Assembly: GCF_014650775.1 (NCBI RefSeq) | Contig: NZ_BMVP01000001.1 | Coordinates: 682,001 to 746,000, forward strand | Direction: 5' to 3' | DNA from: Streptomyces cirratus | Lineage (GTDB): Bacteria; Actinomycetota; Actinomycetes; Streptomycetales; Streptomycetaceae | DNA: 64,000 nt | In this document: positions 20,591-30,359 of the stretch, piece after piece | How the letters are laid out: each line of letters opens with the position of its first letter | Numbering within the stretch: the stretch's first letter is position 1 | Notes under the pieces: generated by a model | The model's database searches: none | Told to the model about the DNA's origin: nothing | What the model saw: the letters and a program-made list of their open reading frames with translations, nothing else | Translations under genes and position numbers: made by a program

Positions 20591-21472
20591 TCAGGCCTTG
20601 TGGACGATCTGGACGTCCAGCTCCACCTCGACGCTCGCGCCGATCGCCGCGACCCCCTGGGCCAGCACCGACTGCCAGTTCAGCGCGAAGTCCTCGCGGT
20701 TCAGTGCGGTGGTCGCCCGGCACACGGCCCGCGGTTCGCCCTGGAGGCCCGTACCGGTACCCATGTACTGGGTGTCCAGGGTCACCGAGCGGCTGACGCC
20801 GTGGAGGGTCAGGGCGCCCGCGACGGCCCAGCGGCTGCCACCGCGGTGGATGAAGCGCTCGCTGTAGAACTCGACCGTGGGGTGGCGCGCCGCATCCAGG
20901 AAGTCGGCGGAGCGCAGGTGGTCGTCCCGCATCCGCAGCCCGGTGTCGATGCTCCCGGCGTCGATGATCACGCGCATGGAGGAGTCCTCCATCCGCTCGG
21001 CTATCCGTACCCCGCCGGCGAACGTGGTGAACCGGCCGTGGATCCGGGCGAAGCCGATGTGACGGGCGGTGAAGGCGATCGAGGAGTGCGTCGGGTCGAT
21101 TTCCCAGTGTCCGGGCGCGGGCAGCCGCGGCGGCTCCACCGCGTCGAGGACGATCTCCGCGGTGCCGTGCTGCGCAGGGTCCCCGACCAGCGTCGCCCCG
21201 TGGAACGGCGCGTAGCCCTCGGCGGTGACGGAGAGCCGGTACTCCCCCTCCGGTACGGCCGCGTTGAACCCGCCGTACGGGTCGGTCTCCCCGCTGACGA
21301 CCCGGCGGCCTATCGGGTCGGTGACTTCGAACTTCGCCTGGCGCACCGGCTGGTGCACCGTGTCGAGCACCCGGCAACTGAGCAACCGGGCCGTCGGTGG
21401 CAGCGTCAGTGTCGCGGCCGTATGGGAGGCGGCGCTGCCGCCCGTCTCCATCCCCCGTCGGCGTCCGAACAT
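20591..21472 (-). CDS. YceI-family protein with N-terminal carboxypeptidase-regulatory-like domain
   Basis: A 293-residue protein. Residues ~30-110 look like a carboxypeptidase-regulatory/prealbumin-like beta-sandwich (VSGETDPYGGFNAAVPEGEY, RLSVTAEGYAPF). Residues ~120-290 are a YceI lipocalin-like domain: WEIDPTHSSIAFTARHIGFA, VRGRFTTF-type strand, LRSADFLDAARHPTVEF and VAGALTLHGVSRSVTL. YceI proteins bind isoprenoid-type lipids. No signal peptide is evident at MFGRRRGMET, so it may be cytoplasmic. It lies between comEC and the small acidic gene. Confidence 0.9.
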   Translation of the reverse strand: MFGRRRGMETGGSAASHTAATLTLPPTARLLSCRVLDTVHQPVRQAKFEVTDPIGRRVVSGETDPYGGFNAAVPEGEYRLSVTAEGYAPFHGATLVGDPAQHGTAEIVLDAVEPPRLPAPGHWEIDPTHSSIAFTARHIGFARIHGRFTTFAGGVRIAERMEDSSMRVIIDAGSIDTGLRMRDDHLRSADFLDAARHPTVEFYSERFIHRGGSRWAVAGALTLHGVSRSVTLDTQYMGTGTGLQGEPRAVCRATTALNREDFALNWQSVLAQGVAAIGASVEVELDVQIVHKA

Positions 21473-21529
21473 GGTTGATGCACCCCCGTGCGGTGTGGAC
21501 TTGGACCGTGCTGGCGAAAACGCATTCGA

Positions 21530-23981
21530 TCATGCTGCCGGGTTGTGGGCAAACAGAAGGGACGCGCCCGGTATGCCCGCGTCGTTTGCGTCGCCGTCCG
21601 GCCGGAAACGCCCGTAGCCCGGGGCCGCTTCCCGCGACGGCCACGCTGCCGTCCGTGTCGGTGCGTAGGACGACCGTGCCCATCGCCCGCAGCCCGGCGA
21701 GCGTAGCGGGCGCGGGATGTCCGTACCGGTTGCCGGCGCCGACCGGGACGAGCGCGATGCGTGGCCGGACCCGGGCCTGGAGCGCGGGGTCCTGGTGCGC
21801 GGAGCCGTGGTGGGCGACTTTCAGCACGTCCACGGGCGCCAGTTCCGGATGATCCCGCAACAGGGCCTGCTGGGCGAGTGGTTCGAGGTCACCGAGGAGG
21901 AGCAGGGTCAGGCCGGAGGTTCGCACCAGCAGGGTGACGCTCGCGTCGTTCGGCCCGTCCGTCGGCGGGCCGGCGGGCGGCGGCCACAGCACCCGCCACT
22001 CCAGTGGCCCGGTCCGGCGCCGCTCGCCCGCGACGGCGGCCATGACCGGCACCCCGGCGCCGGCGGCCGTGCGCCGGACGAACTCGGCCTGGCCCGCCGG
22101 TTCCTCCAGCGTCGTCGTCTGGATCGCCCCCACGGCCCGGCCCCGCAGCACCCCGGCGAGGCCGCCCACGTGATCGGCGTGGAAGTGCGTCAGCACGAGC
22201 AACGGGATCCTCCGCACCCCCAGGCTCCGCAGACACGCGTCCACCGGCCCGGCCTCCGGTCCCGCGTCCACGACCACCGCCGTGCCCGGTCCCACGGCGA
22301 GGACGGCCGCGTCCCCCTGCCCCACCGCGCACTGGACGTAACTCCAACCGGGCGGCGGCCATCCTTTGAATGTACGAACGAGCAGCGGCGGCCTGAGTAC
22401 GGCCGCGAGCAGCGCCAGGGCCAGGGCGGAGCAGAACCACCACCTGCGCCCCCACCGGACGCACAGGCCGACCACACCGGCCGTGACGGCGGCCAGCAGC
22501 GCACCGCCCACCCACCCGTCGGGCCACGCCAGCTCCGCCCCGGGCAGCCCCGCCCCGGCGCGGGCCACCCCCGCGATCCACCCGGCCGGCACCCCCGCAC
22601 ACCAGGCGAGGAGTTCCGCCGCCGGCATGCACAGCGGAGCCACCGCGAGCGTGGCGAAGCCGAGCACCGTGGCCGGACCCGCCGCGAGTTCGGCCAGCAG
22701 GTTGCACGGCACCGCAACCAGGCTCACCCGGGCGGAGAGCACCGCGACCACCGGGGCGCACACCGCCTGGGCGGCCGCGGCGGCCCCCAGCGCATCGGCG
22801 AGCCCCTGCCGCACGCCCCGCCGCCGCAGGGCCTCGCCCCACCGCGGTGCCAACGTGAGCAGCGCCCCGGTGGCCAGCACGGAGAGCAGGAACCCGGTAC
22901 TGCGGGCCAGCCACGGGTCGTACAGCACCAGCAGCAGAACGGCCGCGGCCAGAGCGGGCACCAGGGACCTGCGCCGACCCGTGGCCAGGGCCAGCAAGGT
23001 GATCGCCCCGCAGGCGGCGGCCCGCAGCACGCTGGGTTCGGGCCGGCACACCACCACGAAGGCGAGCGTCAGCGCGGCGCCGCACAGGGCCGTCGCCCGC
23101 AGCGACAGCCCCAGGCGCGGGGCCAGCCCACGCCGCTCGGCGTGCTGGGCGGCAGCCGGAGGCCCGATGAGCAGGAACAGCACCACGGTGAGGTTGGAGC
23201 CGGACACCGCCAGCAGGTGCAGCAGGTCGGTGGCGCGGAAAGCGTCGTGCAGATCGGGCGGGACCCGCGACACATCGCCGACCACCAGGCCCGGCAGCAG
23301 CGCCCGGGCGTCGGGCGGCAGCCCCCGCGTCGCCTCCCGCAGCCCGGCCCGCAGGGTTCCAGCGAGGCGCTGCACCCCGTCCGGGCCGTGCGTCACCCTC
23401 GGCGGCGCGTTCCCGGCCGGACGGAGCAGAGCCACCGCCCGCTCCCCACCCCGGCCGGGGGACAGCCGCCCCACCACCTCGACCCGCATGGAGGGCTGTA
23501 GCCCCGCCCACGCCGGGTGCCCGGCCAGCACCCGCACCGGCGTCTCGACTGCGGCCCGCACCCCGTCGGGGCCGGTCACCCGGGTCACCACCGCGTCCAG
23601 CATCACCATCGGCGGCCCGCCCCGGCCCGCCACGGACCGGGGATCGGAGCCGACGGTGAGCTCCGCCAGGACCCGGGCGTGCTCCCCGGCCAGCCCGAGA
23701 ACGGGACCGTCGCGGGCCTGCGCACGCTGGAGCCCGGCCACCCCGGCACCGGCGCCCGCGCAGAGCAATGCGGCGGCAACGACCGTACCCACCCTCCACA
23801 GCGGGCCGGGCCTGCGGCAGCCGGCCAGCAGCAACAGCCCCGCCGCCACCACCGCCACGCCCACCCCGGCGCCGGTCCACGCGGCCGGCACGTCCAGGCA
23901 GACGGCGGCCGCCGCCCACGCGGCCAGGGCCGGCCCGGCGAGCCGCAGGTCCATCGGCCCGGTCCCCTCGGGGCGGTTCAC
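21530..23981 (-). CDS. comEC: ComEC/Rec2 DNA-uptake channel, 3' end anomalous
   Basis: A ComEC/Rec2-type polytopic protein. An N-terminal membrane/OB-like part (DUF4131) is followed by the competence domain with LLHLLAVSGSNLTVVLFLLI and many hydrophobic segments, then a C-terminal MBL domain with VLTHFHADHVGGLAGV and VLKVAHHGSAHQDP. The GTG start at 23981 overlaps the comEA stop as GTGA; ATG 23954 is the alternative. Conserved sequence ends around 21,610. The frame then has no stop until 19,083, running across the YceI and holA genes in a shadow frame. A one-base shift would instead end at a TGA at 21530-21532, the boundary given here. Either the true stop was lost or the sequence has an indel near the end. 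Confidence 0.8.
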
Positions 23982-24973
23982 GGCCGCACCAGCTTGCGCA
24001 GGTCGGAGAAGCGGCGTTCGCCGATGCCGTTGACCTGCCGGAGTTCCTCCACGGAACGGAAACCGCCCCGCGCGGTGCGGAAGTCGATGATGTGCTGCGC
24101 GAGCACCGGACCGACCCCGGGCAACCCGTCGAGCTGCGCGACGGTGGCGCTGCCCAGGCTGAGCGGGCCGCCACCGGACCCGGGACCCGGTCCGCCACCC
24201 CCCGCCGGGGGCTGCGCGGGCGCGCCCACCACCACCTGTTCGCCGTCCACCAGCACCCGGGCCCGGTTCAGCCCGGTCATGTCGGTGCCCGGCCGCACTC
24301 CTCCGGCGGCGGCCAGGGCGTCCTCCACCCGCGCACCGGCGGGCAGCGTCCGCACCCCCGGCTCGCGGACCTTGCCGCTGACGTCCACCACGACCCGGTT
24401 GGCTCCGGTGGGGGCCGGGGCCGGCGGCGCGGGTGCCGGGGCGGGCAGCGAAGCGGGCGCGACCACGGCCGGCGCGGTCACCGGCCCCGGCCGCGCCGAC
24501 CAGTACTGCTGGGCCGCGAAGCCCACCGCCGCGACCAGCACCACCGAGAGCGCCGCGACCGTCCGCGGCTCCACCCCGCACCGCGCCTGGAGCCACACGG
24601 GAAGCCGCTCCCGCACCGCAAGCCACCGCGCGCCCCGCCGCTCCGGCGGAACCGCCACCGCGTCGGGCACCCGCACCGGCACTTCGGGCTCGCGGACGCG
24701 GACCCCGGGGTCACGGCCCCGAACCCCGGGATCGGAGTCGGGCACGGGGTCGGAGTCAGGCACGGGATCGGAGTCAGGCACGGGATCGGAGTCGGGCACG
24801 GGATCGGGCGGCGGCGCCGTCAAGATGGCTTCGGCCCGGCGCCGCACCGTCACGGGATCGGGGTACGGCTGCCGCCGACGGTCACGGAACCGTCCGTCGG
24901 ACCGGGGTTGACGGCCGGGGCCACTGGTGCCGTCGGCTCGAGAAGGGGGCGAAGTACGCGTTCGTAGAGTCAT
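23978..24973 (-). CDS. comEA: ComEA-like helix-hairpin-helix DNA-binding protein
   Basis: A 331-residue ComEA-type protein. A cytoplasmic N-terminal ~135 residues include four PDSDPV repeats. One transmembrane helix (TVAALSVVLVAAVGFAAQQ) is followed by a Pro/Ala linker, a SLBB domain (RVVVDVSGKVREPGVRTLP) and a C-terminal HhH pair (LDGLPGVGPVLAQHIIDFR and LRQVNGIGERRFSDLRKLV). It is predicted to hold DNA outside the membrane for ComEC. The ATG at 24973 is the only good start. Natural competence is not established for Streptomyces. Confidence 0.92.
   Translation of the reverse strand: MTLRTRTSPPSRADGTSGPGRQPRSDGRFRDRRRQPYPDPVTVRRRAEAILTAPPPDPVPDSDPVPDSDPVPDSDPVPDSDPGVRGRDPGVRVREPEVPVRVPDAVAVPPERRGARWLAVRERLPVWLQARCGVEPRTVAALSVVLVAAVGFAAQQYWSARPGPVTAPAVVAPASLPAPAPAPPAPAPTGANRVVVDVSGKVREPGVRTLPAGARVEDALAAAGGVRPGTDMTGLNRARVLVDGEQVVVGAPAQPPAGGGGPGPGSGGGPLSLGSATVAQLDGLPGVGPVLAQHIIDFRTARGGFRSVEELRQVNGIGERRFSDLRKLVRP
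24732..24803 (-). repeat. 18-bp tandem repeat inside comEA
   Basis: Four 18-base units TCGGAGTC[AG]GGCACGG[GA][AG]-type begin at 24732, 24750, 24768 and 24786. They encode the hexapeptide repeat PDSDPV in ComEA's cytoplasmic N-terminus. The period is a multiple of three, so length change keeps the frame. Confidence 0.9.
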
Positions 24974-25083
24974 GCCACGACGGTAGGGGCCCCTTCCGAT
25001 CCTCGTTCGGAAGCCTCAATTCCGGTGGATGTCCCAGCCGTTGTGGATAACCCCGCCACCCGTTCCGGTGACCCGCCGGCCGG

Positions 25084-25929
25084 TCAGCGCGGCGAGACGA
25101 CGGCCGCCAGCAGACCCGGGCCGGTGTGCGCGCCGATGACCGCGCCGACCTCGCTGACGTGCAGCTCGACCAGCCCGGGGATCCGCTCCCGGAGCCGTTG
25201 CGCGAGCTTCTCGGCCCGCTCCGGCGCCGCGAGGTGGTGCACGGCGATGTCAACGCTGCCCGAGCCCGCTCGTTCGACGGCCAGCTCTTCCAGGCGGGCG
25301 ATGGCCCTGGACGCCGTACGCACCTTCTCCAGCATCTCGATCCGGCCGCCGTCGAGCGTGAGCAGCGGCTTGACGGCGAGCGCCGAGCCGAGAAGTGCCT
25401 GCGCGGCTCCGATGCGGCCGCCGCGTCGGAGGTAGTCGAGGGTGTCGACGTAGAAGTACGCCGACATGTCGGAGGCCCGCTTCTCCGCGGCCGCCACCGC
25501 CTCGTCGACCGAACCGCCGGTCTCCACCACCTCGGCGGCGGCGAGCGCGCAGAAGCCCAGGGCCATGGCCACCATGCCGGTGTCCACGACCCGGACGGGG
25601 ACGGGGGCGGTCTTCGCGGCGACCACGGCGGCGTCGCAGGTCCCGGAGAACTCGGCGGAGAGGTGGAGGCTGACGATGCCGGTCGCGCCGGCGTCGGCGG
25701 CGGCCTGGTAGGCCCTGGCGAAATCCTCGGGGCTGGGGCGGGAGGTGGTGACCGAGCGGCGCTTTTGCAGGGCGAGCGCGAGGCTGCGGGCCGAGATCTC
25801 AGTGCCCTCTTCGAGCGCCTCGTCGCCGAGCACCACGGTCAGGGGGACAGCGGTGATCCGATGCCGCGCCATCGCCGGTTGGGGCAGATAGGCCGTGGAA
25901 TCGGTGACGATCGCGACATGGCGGGACAT
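25084..25929 (-). CDS. degV: DegV family fatty-acid-binding protein
   Basis: A 281-residue DegV protein. Features are VAIVTDSTAYLP at the N-terminus, TSRPSPEDFARAYQAAADAG, the fatty-acid-site VSLHLSAEFSGTCDAA and a C-terminal DYLRRGGRIGAAQALLGSAL. DegV (FakB-like) proteins bind a fatty acid for phosphorylation by FakA in Firmicutes; no fakA is visible here. The start is ATG 25929 (MSRHVAIVTDS) with GGAGG-type sequence upstream (forward CCTCCC complement). It is about 110 bases upstream of comEA. Confidence 0.9.
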   Translation of the reverse strand: MSRHVAIVTDSTAYLPQPAMARHRITAVPLTVVLGDEALEEGTEISARSLALALQKRRSVTTSRPSPEDFARAYQAAADAGATGIVSLHLSAEFSGTCDAAVVAAKTAPVPVRVVDTGMVAMALGFCALAAAEVVETGGSVDEAVAAAEKRASDMSAYFYVDTLDYLRRGGRIGAAQALLGSALAVKPLLTLDGGRIEMLEKVRTASRAIARLEELAVERAGSGSVDIAVHHLAAPERAEKLAQRLRERIPGLVELHVSEVGAVIGAHTGPGLLAAVVSPR

Positions 25930-26060
25930 GAGCGGGAGGTTACCGCCAGCGACCCCCCTCCGGCAGCACGAGCCCCTCACCAGGGCCTCTGGCCTCTGCC
26001 CGCCGACCGGGACCGTCCCGCGCGAACCCCACCCGTGACCGCCGACCCGCCGCCCTTACG

Positions 26061-26123
26061 CCTGCCCCGCCTGCCCCGCCTGCCCCGCCTGCATGGCCTG
26101 CATGGCCTGCATGGCCTGCCGGG
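26061..26123. repeat. 9-bp tandem repeats CCTGC(CCC/ATG)G-type
   Basis: Seven contiguous 9-base units: three CCTGCCCCG-type, three CCTGCATGG and one CCTGCCGGG, ending just before the 3' end of the coiled-coil membrane gene. The array is a non-coding simple repeat between that gene and degV. Confidence 0.85.
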
Positions 26124-26138
26124 CAGGTCTTCCCACTC

Positions 26139-26873
26139 TCAGGCCGTCGTCTCCGGCCTCGGCGTCTTCCCCGGCGTCTTCTCCCAGGGGTGACGCGGCG
26201 CCCGGGTGGCCGGGTTCAGAGCCGCGGGGGCGGGCTCGGTCGGGCCGTCCGCCCGGCGCTCCGGCTCGGCCGGCTCGGTCGCCTCCCGGGAGGCGGCGGC
26301 CGCCGTCAGGTCCTCCACCGACTCCCGCGACCAGTCACGCAGCGCACCCGACTCCACCTCGATCTGCGCCGACAGCGCGGACAGGTCGTCCTCCGCGAAC
26401 CGCCGGGCGCGTTCCCGCGCCGCCCACCGCAAGGAGTCCGCCGACTCCGTGATCTTGCGCGTGCGTGCCCGCAGATCGGGCAGGGCCGCGGCGATCCGCT
26501 TGCGGTCCGGCTCCTGCTCCAGCCGCTTCAGCTCGGCGTCGAGCTCGTGCCCGTGTTCGCTCAGCCGCTCGAAGAGGCCGATCGACTCCCTCAGCGAGCC
26601 GTCCGTCTGGACGCCCTGGTACAGCGCCTGTTGCGTCGCCCTCATCGAAGTCCGCAGGTCGAGCCGCAGCTGCGCCAGCCCCGCCGTGACCCCCACCTGG
26701 CCGAGGCTCCTGGCCCTGAGGGTCGTGTCCTCCACCGTCCGCCGGGCCTGCGTGATCGTCCGGTCCACGCCGCGCTTGGCCGCGCCGACCGCCTTCACCG
26801 TGGCCCACACGCCCAGCCCCAAGAACGCGAACAGCACCAACAGGGCAAAGATGACCAACGCGCCCGCCTCCAT
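26139..26873 (-). CDS. Membrane-anchored coiled-coil protein, unknown function
   Basis: A 244-residue protein. It opens with one transmembrane helix (ALVIFALLVLFAFLGLGVW), then a long charged helical region of about 165 residues rich in Arg/Glu/Ala (for example RRTVEDTTLRARSLGQVG and LKRLEQEPDRKRIAAALP), which I read as coiled coil. A Pro/Glu/Ala-rich disordered tail ends the protein. The topology suggests a cytoplasmic rod tethered to the membrane. No family is recognised beyond a conserved actinobacterial hypothetical. It follows leuS on the same strand, separated by a strong terminator. Confidence 0.85.
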   Translation of the reverse strand: MEAGALVIFALLVLFAFLGLGVWATVKAVGAAKRGVDRTITQARRTVEDTTLRARSLGQVGVTAGLAQLRLDLRTSMRATQQALYQGVQTDGSLRESIGLFERLSEHGHELDAELKRLEQEPDRKRIAAALPDLRARTRKITESADSLRWAARERARRFAEDDLSALSAQIEVESGALRDWSRESVEDLTAAAASREATEPAEPERRADGPTEPAPAALNPATRAPRHPWEKTPGKTPRPETTA

Positions 26874-26919
26874 GAGGCTCCCTTCCCCTGCTTATTCCGT
26901 CCCCTCCACCGTAAACGCA

Positions 26920-26962
26920 ACGGGCAGGTCGGGGGTTCCCTTCGAACCCCCAACCTGCCCGT
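26920..26962 (-). terminator. leuS terminator
   Basis: ACGGGCAGGT-C-GGGGGTTC and GAACCCCC-A-ACCTGCCCGT form an 18-pair stem with a single C·A mismatch and a 5-base loop. It starts 41 bases after the leuS stop. Confidence 0.85.
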
Positions 26963-27003
26963 ACGGGAAGACCCCTAGATCCGGTGGATCAGGCCGCCGA
27001 CCC

Positions 27004-29889
27004 TCAGATGACGATGTTCACGAGCTTCGGCGCGCGCACGATCACCTTGCGGATCTCCGCCCCGCCCAGCGCCGCCACGACCGCCTCGTCGGCCAGCGCC
27101 AGTCGCTCCAGGTCACCCTCGGAGACCGTGGGCGGCACCTCCAGGCGGGCCTTGACCTTGCCCTTGACCTGGACGACGCACGTCACGCTCTCGTCCACCA
27201 CGTACGCAGGGTCCGCGACCGGGAAGTCCTGGTGGACCACCGAGTCGCTGTGTCCCAGCCGGTGCCACAGCTCCTCCGCGATGTGCGGCGCCAGCGGGGC
27301 GACGAGCAGCACCAGCCGCTCGGCGACCGAGCGCTCCAGCGGCCGGCCGGCCTTCGTCAGGAAGTTGTTCAGCTCGGTGATCTTCGCGATGGCGGTGTTG
27401 AAGCGCAGCCCCGCCAGGTCCGCGCCGGCCCCGTCGATGGCCTTGTGCAGCGCGCGCAGGGTGTCCTCGGCGGGCTCGGCGTCGACGACGGTCACCGCGC
27501 CCGTCTCCTCGTCCACGATGTTGCGCCACAGGCGCTGCAGCAGCCGGTACTGGCCGACCACGGCCCGCGTGTCCCACGGACGCGACACGTCCAGCGGGCC
27601 CATCGCCATCTCGTACAGGCGCAGCGTGTCGGCGCCGTACTCCTCGCAGATCTCGTCCGGCGTGACGGCGTTCTTGAGGGACTTGCCCATCTTGCCGTGC
27701 TCTCGCTTGACCGGCTCGCCCTGGTAGAAGTAGCCGCCGTCACGCTCCTCGACCTCGGCCGCGGGCACGTACACGCCGCGCGCGTCGGTGTACGCGTACG
27801 CCTGGATCATGCCCTGGTTGAACAGCTTGTGGAACGGCTCGGCGGACGAGACGTGGCCCAGGTCGAACAGCACCTTGGACCAGAAGCGCGCGTACAGCAG
27901 GTGCAGCACCGCGTGCTCGGCGCCGCCCACGTACAGGTCGACACCGCCGTGCGGGGCGCCCTCGCGCGGGCCCATCCAGTACCGCTCGACGGCCGGGTCG
28001 ACCAGCGCCGATTCGTTGTGCGGGTCCAGGTAGCGCAGCTCGTACCAGCAGGAGCCGGCCCAGTTGGGCATGGTGTTGGTCTCGCGGCGGTAGCGCTTGA
28101 CGCCCTCGCCGCGGCCCAGGTCCAGCTCTACCTCGACCCATTCCTCGTTGCGCGACAGGGGGGTCTCGGGCTTCGACGCGGCGTCGTCGGGCTCGAAGGT
28201 GCGCGGCGAGTAGTCCTCGACCTCCGGCAGCTCCAGCGGCAGCATCGACTCGGGCAGCGGGTGCGCGACGCCGTCTTCGTCGTAGACGATCGGGAAGGGC
28301 TCGCCCCAGTAGCGCTGGCGGCTGAACAGCCAGTCGCGCAGGCGGAAGTTGACGGTGCCTTCACCGATGCCGCGCTCGGCCAGCCAGTCGGTGATGCGGG
28401 CCTTCGCGTCGACGACGCCCAGGCCGTCCAGCGAGATGCCCTCGCCGGTCGAGTTGACGATCGTGCCGTCGTAGGAGGAGAACGCGTCGTCCCACTCGGC
28501 CGGGTCGGCGTCGCGGTCGTCGGAGGGCTCCACGACGCAGCGCATCGGCAGCTCGAAGGCGCGGGCGAACTCGAAGTCGCGGCTGTCGTGCGCCGGAACG
28601 GCCATGATCGCGCCGGTGCCGTAGCCCATCAGGACGTAGTCGGCGATGAAGACGGGGACCTGGTCGCCGCTGACCGGGTTGGTGGCGTACGCGCCGGTGA
28701 AGACGCCGGTCTTGTCCTTGGCCTCGGCCTGCCGCTCGACGTCCGACTTGGCCGCTGCCTGCTTGCGGTACGCGTCCACCGCCTCGCGGGGGGTCGCGGC
28801 GCCGCCCGTCCACACCTGGTGGGTGCCCTCGGGCCACGCGGCCGGGACGATCTTCTCGACCAGCTCATGCTCGGGCGCCAGCACCATGTAGGTGGCGCCG
28901 AACAGGGTGTCGGGGCGGGTGGTGAAGACGGTGATCGCGTCGGTGCCGACGGGGAAGTCCACGCGGGCGCCTTCGCTGCGACCGATCCAGTTGCGCTGCT
29001 GGAGCTTGATGGCCTCGGGCCAGTCCAGTGCGTCCAGGTCGTCCAGCAGGCGGTCGGCGTAGGCCGTGATCCGCATGTTCCACTGGCTCAGCTTCGCCTT
29101 GAAGACGGGGAAGTTGCCGCGCTCCGAACGGCCGTCGGCGGTGACCTCCTCGTTCGCCAGTACGGTGCCCAGCCCCGGGCACCAGTTCACGGGCGCGTCC
29201 GAGGCGTAGGCCAGCCGGTACTCGTTCAGCACGTCCGCTCGTTCAGCCGCGCTCAGCTCCGCCCAGGCACGGCCTCCGGGGACCTCGCGGGAGCCGTCCT
29301 CGAAGGCGGCGACCAGCTCGGCGATCGGGCGGGCCTTCTTCGCGTCGGCGTCGTACCAGGAGTTGTAGATCTGCAGGAAGATCCACTGCGTCCACTTGTA
29401 GTAGTCCGGGTCGATCGTCGCGAACGAGCGGCGCTTGTCGTGGCCCAGGCCCAGCCGGCGCAGCTGGACCTTCATGTTCTCGATGTTGGCTTCGGTGGAC
29501 ACGCGCGGGTGCGTGCCGGTCTGCACGGCGTACTGCTCGGCCGGCAGGCCGAAGGCGTCGAAGCCCAGGGTGTGCAGGACGTTGTGGCCGGTCATCCGCT
29601 GGTGGCGGGCGAAGACGTCCGTGGCGATGTATCCGAGCGGGTGGCCGACGTGCAGGCCCGCACCGGAGGGGTACGGGAACATGTCCATGATGAACTTGCT
29701 GGGCCGCGCGACGAGCGCCGCGGTCTTCGCGGGGTCGGTCCCGGCCAGGTCACCGGTCGGGTTCGGGGCCTCGTAGGTGCCCTCCGCGTCCCATACGTCC
29801 TGCCAGCGTGCCTCGATGTCGGCGGCCATGGCAGCCGTGTAGCGGTGCGCCTCGGCCGCCTCGGGGGCCGGGGTGTTCGTCTCGCTCAT
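27004..29889 (-). CDS. leuS: Leucyl-tRNA synthetase
   Basis: A 961-residue class I aminoacyl-tRNA synthetase. The HIGH motif is HVGH in [16 protein letters not shown], and the KMSKS loop reads GKMGKSLKN. The CP1 editing domain contains [20 protein letters not shown] and the acidic [14 protein letters not shown] stretch. It charges tRNA-Leu and edits norvaline or isoleucine. The start is ATG 29889, MSETNTPAP. The frame stays open upstream through the leader region and even the tRNA-Ala, but that sequence is non-coding. Expression is probably controlled by attenuation in a 154-base leader. Confidence 0.96.
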   Translation of the reverse strand: MSETNTPAPEAAEAHRYTAAMAADIEARWQDVWDAEGTYEAPNPTGDLAGTDPAKTAALVARPSKFIMDMFPYPSGAGLHVGHPLGYIATDVFARHQRMTGHNVLHTLGFDAFGLPAEQYAVQTGTHPRVSTEANIENMKVQLRRLGLGHDKRRSFATIDPDYYKWTQWIFLQIYNSWYDADAKKARPIAELVAAFEDGSREVPGGRAWAELSAAERADVLNEYRLAYASDAPVNWCPGLGTVLANEEVTADGRSERGNFPVFKAKLSQWNMRITAYADRLLDDLDALDWPEAIKLQQRNWIGRSEGARVDFPVGTDAITVFTTRPDTLFGATYMVLAPEHELVEKIVPAAWPEGTHQVWTGGAATPREAVDAYRKQAAAKSDVERQAEAKDKTGVFTGAYATNPVSGDQVPVFIADYVLMGYGTGAIMAVPAHDSRDFEFARAFELPMRCVVEPSDDRDADPAEWDDAFSSYDGTIVNSTGEGISLDGLGVVDAKARITDWLAERGIGEGTVNFRLRDWLFSRQRYWGEPFPIVYDEDGVAHPLPESMLPLELPEVEDYSPRTFEPDDAASKPETPLSRNEEWVEVELDLGRGEGVKRYRRETNTMPNWAGSCWYELRYLDPHNESALVDPAVERYWMGPREGAPHGGVDLYVGGAEHAVLHLLYARFWSKVLFDLGHVSSAEPFHKLFNQGMIQAYAYTDARGVYVPAAEVEERDGGYFYQGEPVKREHGKMGKSLKNAVTPDEICEEYGADTLRLYEMAMGPLDVSRPWDTRAVVGQYRLLQRLWRNIVDEETGAVTVVDAEPAEDTLRALHKAIDGAGADLAGLRFNTAIAKITELNNFLTKAGRPLERSVAERLVLLVAPLAPHIAEELWHRLGHSDSVVHQDFPVADPAYVVDESVTCVVQVKGKVKARLEVPPTVSEGDLERLALADEAVVAALGGAEIRKVIVRAPKLVNIVI

Positions 29890-29939
29890 GATTTCTGAAG
29901 CTCCATCGATCGTCTCTGCCGTCTCTGCCTGCCCAAACG

Positions 29940-29963
29940 AAAAAACCCCTCGCACAGGAGGGG
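29940..29963 (-). terminator. Attenuator terminator before leuS
   Basis: On the minus strand CCCCTC-CTGTGC-GAGGGG is followed by TTTTTT, a textbook intrinsic terminator. It lies 50 bases before the leuS start, and not after any gene, which marks it as an attenuator. Confidence 0.9.
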
Positions 29964-30004
29964 ACGCCGCGCCGATGCCGACCGTCTCGAAGGGTCGGTA
30001 CTGA

Positions 30005-30043
30005 TCAGCGCGGCTCGGTAAGCAGAAGGCGTACGGCACGCAT
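30005..30043 (-). CDS. leuS leader peptide [12 protein letters not shown]
   Basis: A 12-residue open frame [12 protein letters not shown] with Leu codons CTT CTG CTT in a row. There is no visible SD, but TACCCT (30055-30050) ends six bases before the ATG, so the transcript may start at the ATG itself and be leaderless, which is frequent in Streptomyces. It would sense charged tRNA-Leu by ribosome stalling. The stop lies 42 bases before the attenuator stem. Confidence 0.78.
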   Translation of the reverse strand: MRAVRLLLTEPR

Positions 30044-30049
30044 GGCGTC

Positions 30050-30055
30050 AGGGTA
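30050..30055 (-). promoter_or_regulatory. Candidate -10 box of the leuS transcript
   Basis: TACCCT matches TANNNT and is placed so that transcription would start at or next to the leader-peptide ATG. No good -35 hexamer is seen at 16-18 bases, so the assignment rests on position. Confidence 0.45.
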
Positions 30056-30097
30056 CCGCAGCGGCCCCGACGCCCGCTCGGGCGTTCCGCACAACGA

Positions 30098-30130
30098 GAA
30101 GCGGGCCACCCGATCCGGGTGGCCCGCTTC
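30098..30130 (-). terminator. Terminator of tRNA-Ala copy 1
   Basis: GAAGCGGGCCACCC and GGGTGGCCCGCTTC make a perfect 14-base stem with a 5-base loop, 17 bases beyond the tRNA 3' end on the minus strand. TCGTTGT follows. Confidence 0.85.
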
Positions 30131-30146
30131 TTCACTGTGGAACTTG

Positions 30147-30219
30147 TGGAGCTAAGGAGAATTGAACTCCTGACCTCCTGCATGCCATGCAGGCGCTCTA
30201 CCAACTGAGCTATAGCCCC
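30147..30219 (-). tRNA. tRNA-Ala (anticodon GGC), copy 1
   Basis: A 73-base cloverleaf: acceptor GGGGCTA/TAGCTCC (one G·U), D-arm with AGCTCAGTTGGTAGAGC, anticodon stem CCTGC/GCAGG around loop ATGGCAT giving anticodon GGC, and T-loop GTTCAATTC. Discriminator base A; CCA is not encoded. It reads GCC/GCU alanine codons, among the most used in this GC-rich genome. Identical to the copy at 30737-30809. Confidence 0.97.
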
Positions 30220-30359
30220 TCGTGTTGCCCGCCGCTTCGGTTTCCCTTGCCGGTTCCCCTTGGCGACGTCCCAAACATTACACGGTCATGGCCCTGGTCC
30301 AAAAATCGGTTTCCGCACCTCCGGAGCCATGACCGACATGTACCGCTAAGTCCGTTTCA

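Larger units (their letters stand above)
29890..30043 (-). promoter_or_regulatory. leuS transcription-attenuation leader
   Basis: The leader holds a 12-codon peptide with three consecutive Leu codons, then a hairpin CCGACC/GGTCGG (29978-29998), an alternative pairing of GCCGCGC (30014-30008, inside the peptide's 3' end) with GCGCGGC (29972-29966), and a terminator. Ribosome position on the Leu codons would decide which structures form. Classical attenuators have been predicted upstream of leuS in some Streptomyces by comparative genomics. Confidence 0.8.

Noticed and set aside
23978..23981. Whether comEC and comEA form an active uptake system
   Set aside because: Both genes are present in most streptomycetes regardless of competence; the genes alone do not show uptake.
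27680..27700. KMGKS in place of KMSKS in LeuRS as a defect
   Set aside because: The loop retains both lysines and the rest of the protein is intact; it is likely a lineage variant.
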